A stretch of 64,000 nt of DNA from 2-12-FULL-35-15 sp036386835 (GTDB taxonomy: Bacteria > Bacteroidota > Bacteroidia > 2-12-FULL-35-15), in the NCBI GenBank assembly GCA_036386835.1, contig DASVUX010000011.1, forward strand, positions 186,001 to 250,000, written 5' to 3'. The notes under the pieces are model-generated. The model ran no database searches and had not been told where the DNA came from. It saw only the letters and a program-made list of their open reading frames with translations. The translations under genes and the position numbers were made by a program. Positions 61,627 through 64,000 of the stretch are shown here, piece by piece. Every line of letters begins with the position of its first letter. The stretch's first letter is position 1.

Positions 61627-62643
61627 TTACATATAAATTGGACAAACGCGTTTTTTGGCAACGAAAGGAACGATCTTCTTAAAAATATAAATGACGGAGA
61701 TCTCGAATCCACCTCTGCGGTTTGTTGCTTCGATAAGCTTTGAAGTATTCACATCATAGCTGATCCCGACATTAAAATTCCGGTAATCAACGTTGGCTGC
61801 TAAAATGAAAGCATCCTTAACACGGTAGAAAGCACCAAGAGACACGGCTGTTTCCAATCCATTCACTCCTTTCAGGTGATATTTACCAAACAACCCCAAA
61901 AGTGTTTCCTGGAATTTGCCCTGGCGTTGGTACATAAAGCTCGGCAAGATATCAAGTTTCGCAGCCACCGGGATCTGTCCGAGGCCGCTTACTGTTGTCT
62001 TTATATCCAGGCGGATATCATCATCGTTAAAGAAGGATTGCTTCGGCCTGTTAAGATGGAATGCGGACACACCGAAATTAACTTTGGTGCGGTTGGTTTT
62101 GCGCCAGTAATAAACGAAACCAGCTCCCATGTCAAAATATGTAATGCGTGTCCTGGAGAAGTTCTCACCGCTTGCGAGCGATGCGTTGTACTGATCACCG
62201 TCATACTGGTTGTCGAATGTAAGGGCATTCACATTAAAACTTTTTGTGGTGATCCCCGGTTGGATAGCAACAGAGAGGAAGTGAGCTGAATCTTTCGTAA
62301 GCTTTTTGATATATGATCCTGAAAGCAGGACCTGGGTTGTTCCGAAACGTGAATCACCTGATTTGTCATTGTTTATCTGCAGACCAACACCGGGAACATC
62401 ATTTTCAAGCCTGGTTTTTAAACGGGTATCGCCTGCAAGCGAAAAGGTTTTGTAAGGCACCGGGATTGCAGACCACTGGCTCCGGTAATTCCCGGCAAAG
62501 CGCCAGTCGCCATCAAACAAACCGGTTTGGGCAGGATTTAAATTCTGGGGAGAAGCGTTGAACTGGGAATAATGAATGTCCTGTGCATAGGAAGACCCTA
62601 TACACAAAAACAGGAAAAATAATATGAGATTATTTTTATTCAT
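61627..62643 (-). CDS. PorP/SprF-family type IX secretion system membrane protein
   Basis: Outer-membrane beta-barrel of 338 residues. The family start is clear: signal peptide (MNKNNLILFFLFLCIGSSYA) followed by QDIHYSQFNASPQNLNPAQTGLFDGDWRF. It continues with KLTKDSAHFLSVAIQPGI, GAGFVYYW and GGFEISVIYIFK near the end. PorP/SprF proteins anchor or support export of specific CHU_C-type surface proteins such as SprB. The gene is directly next to a CHU_C protein gene upstream (no gap), which is its likely partner. Confidence 0.93.
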   Translation of the reverse strand: MNKNNLILFFLFLCIGSSYAQDIHYSQFNASPQNLNPAQTGLFDGDWRFAGNYRSQWSAIPVPYKTFSLAGDTRLKTRLENDVPGVGLQINNDKSGDSRFGTTQVLLSGSYIKKLTKDSAHFLSVAIQPGITTKSFNVNALTFDNQYDGDQYNASLASGENFSRTRITYFDMGAGFVYYWRKTNRTKVNFGVSAFHLNRPKQSFFNDDDIRLDIKTTVSGLGQIPVAAKLDILPSFMYQRQGKFQETLLGLFGKYHLKGVNGLETAVSLGAFYRVKDAFILAANVDYRNFNVGISYDVNTSKLIEATNRRGGFEISVIYIFKKIVPFVAKKRVCPIYM

Positions 62644-64000
62644 CTATCGTATCAATGTTGTATTTCCTTTTTTCCTAAGCTCATCCCCGTTATAGCATTT
62701 TCCTCTTAAATACCATGCAAACACTGCAGGGTCAGCCTTCATGCCGTTATAAAAACCATCCCATCCTTTTGTAATATCATTTGTTTCAAACACCATTTGC
62801 CCCCAGCGGTTATAAACAGCAAAATACACTTCCGTTATATCATTGCTTCTTACATAAAGAATATCATTCTCACCATCCATGTTCGGAGTGAATGTATTCG
62901 GAACAAAAACATTATCGGCCTTGCACTGCATTGATACCACATAAATAGTTACGGATGCAGTCCTTGGGCAGCCTGTAGAATCAAGGATTGAAACGGTATA
63001 TGTGGTTGTTTCAGTTGGAGAAACTTCCGGGTGAAAGCCATGTATATTGCTGACGCCCGTGACCGGAAACCATGTGACGGTAAGGTTCGTATCCGTTATT
63101 GCATGGATTACAGTGGCGGTGCCTTCAGGAATTGTATCCGAATTTGCAGTTGCCGACAGCGGGTATATATTCGGATCGATCACATACACGGTTGTGGACT
63201 GTGTTTGCAGGCAAGTGTCACCCAGTGAATTTATCGTGCTGATAGTTGCGGTATAGGTTGTTGTAACAGCAGGATTTGCAACCGGGTTTGCGATTACAGA
63301 AGATGAAAGTGATGCAGAAGGAGACCAGCTGTAAGCAAATCCTCCTGTTGCCAGGAGCTGGGTCCCGTTCTTTTCTATACATATTGTGTCATCCGGGCTG
63401 ATGGTTGTGGTAGCACCGTTATAACTTACCTGGACGGTTGTGGTATCACTGCAGCCATTGATGGTACTTGTTACAAGCTCCACATCATAGCTTCCTGCTG
63501 CGGCAAAAAGATGTGTCGGGTTCTGAAGGGTGGATGTTCCCCCGTCATCAAAATCCCACTCCCACGATACAGGCGCTACGGCAGAAGAATCGTAGAATGA
63601 AAACAGATCGGTGCAGGGCAATGCCGCAAAATCAAAGTCGGCATTTATCCCGGGAAATACGGTGATTGATAATGAAACGGTATCCCATGTCGAACAGCTT
63701 GCGGTATCTTTAGAATATAACTGAACGACATAATTCCCGGAAGGAGTGAATGTCTGTGAAGGATTAAAAACAGTCGAGGTTGTGTTTCCATTTCCAAAAT
63801 TCCAAAGATAAACGGACGAAGATGGATTTTCGTTTGTGAATTGTATTGTTAGAGGATCGCAGCCGCTGGTGACAGGGGATGAGAATTGTGTTGTATCTGC
63901 CTTTAAATACACGGTTGTGGTTAGTACCAGCGGACAGGTATCATTAGATGAATTAACCGTTTGGATGGTTACGGTATAAGTAGTTGCCGTATCCGGACTT
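62644..64000 (-). CDS. T9SS type B (CHU_C) surface protein, C-terminal part (cut by window edge)
   Basis: The open frame runs off the right edge; no start is in view. The visible 452 residues read into the window as SPDTATTYTVT, then two PKD-type domains (VYLWNFGNGNTT and VSWEWDFDDGGTSTL), two more Ig/PKD-like units (TTYTATISTINSLGDTCLQ, TTYTVSILDSTGCPRT), and a CHU_C sorting domain with VPNTFTPNMDGENDIL and VYNRWGQMVFETND. GTG at 63912 is not a start. The gene abuts porP/sprF and is likely exported with its help. Confidence 0.9.
   Translation of the reverse strand, partial: SPDTATTYTVTIQTVNSSNDTCPLVLTTTVYLKADTTQFSSPVTSGCDPLTIQFTNENPSSSVYLWNFGNGNTTSTVFNPSQTFTPSGNYVVQLYSKDTASCSTWDTVSLSITVFPGINADFDFAALPCTDLFSFYDSSAVAPVSWEWDFDDGGTSTLQNPTHLFAAAGSYDVELVTSTINGCSDTTTVQVSYNGATTTISPDDTICIEKNGTQLLATGGFAYSWSPSASLSSSVIANPVANPAVTTTYTATISTINSLGDTCLQTQSTTVYVIDPNIYPLSATANSDTIPEGTATVIHAITDTNLTVTWFPVTGVSNIHGFHPEVSPTETTTYTVSILDSTGCPRTASVTIYVVSMQCKADNVFVPNTFTPNMDGENDILYVRSNDITEVYFAVYNRWGQMVFETNDITKGWDGFYNGMKADPAVFAWYLRGKCYNGDELRKKGNTTLIR

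Noticed and set aside
61463..61645. N-terminal extension of the OmpA-type protein up to 61645
   Set aside because: It runs through an intergenic repeat element, overlaps the end of the PorP/SprF gene and lacks a signal peptide; the start at 61462 gives a proper one.

Overview
This 64 kb window comes from the chromosome of a member of the Bacteroidota. The signs are type IX secretion system (T9SS) sorting domains of types A and B on many large secreted proteins, PorP/SprF and SprB-type modules, YwqK/MORN repeats, very weak Shine-Dalgarno signals, and promoters that fit the phylum's TTG-N18-20-TAnnTTTG consensus. The lineage cannot be fixed further from the sequence alone. An uncultured gliding-type or environmental lineage is a fair guess.

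Layout. (1) 1-12684, minus strand: a complete-order nuoA-N operon for respiratory complex I. NuoC and NuoD are separate, NuoG is short, and nuoN runs off the left edge. A small secreted GldM-domain-like protein sits between nuoA and nuoB. Many spacers hold degenerate 7-bp-period repeats or other short repeat fragments. (2) 12.9-25.7 kb, minus: two giant T9SS type A proteins built from beta-propeller, PKD, adhesin-like and many Ig-like/SprB modules, each with its own terminator and a plausible promoter. (3) 26-36.8 kb: PIN-PhoH ATPase, an NHL-like secreted protein, a metal-binding lipoprotein, a secreted nuclease, a SixA-type phosphatase, a lysine-rich small protein, polyphosphate kinase and exopolyphosphatase. 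Next is a GbsR/MarR regulated operon with two paralogous membrane proteins, a TIGR01777 epimerase and an SRPBCC protein. (4) 36.8-46.7 kb, minus: two giant T9SS type B proteins, then an ECF sigma factor with a membrane protein that looks like an anti-sigma factor fused to PKD and T9SS type B (CHU_C) domains. (5) 46.8-58 kb: RNase R, a CHASE3 histidine kinase with a single-domain response regulator, and an operon of YwqK-repeat protein, nine-PAS histidine kinase and LytTR regulator. (6) 58-64 kb: a T9SS type A protein, a duplicated palindromic intergenic element, and a three-gene T9SS surface unit (CHU_C protein, PorP/SprF, OmpA-family protein) that runs off the right edge.

The window pairs housekeeping respiration and RNA turnover with a heavy investment in T9SS-exported surface proteins and sensory signalling. 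The most interesting candidate for a new mechanism is the sigma/anti-sigma pair at 45179-46705, where a T9SS sorting-type domain appears to form the extracytoplasmic part of an anti-sigma factor. Other points of note are a shared operator motif in the GbsR operon, the GldM-like insert in the nuo operon, a lysine-rich protein next to ppk/ppx, and a repeat element whose two copies show a compensatory hairpin change. No tRNA, rRNA, CRISPR array, prophage or transposase was seen.
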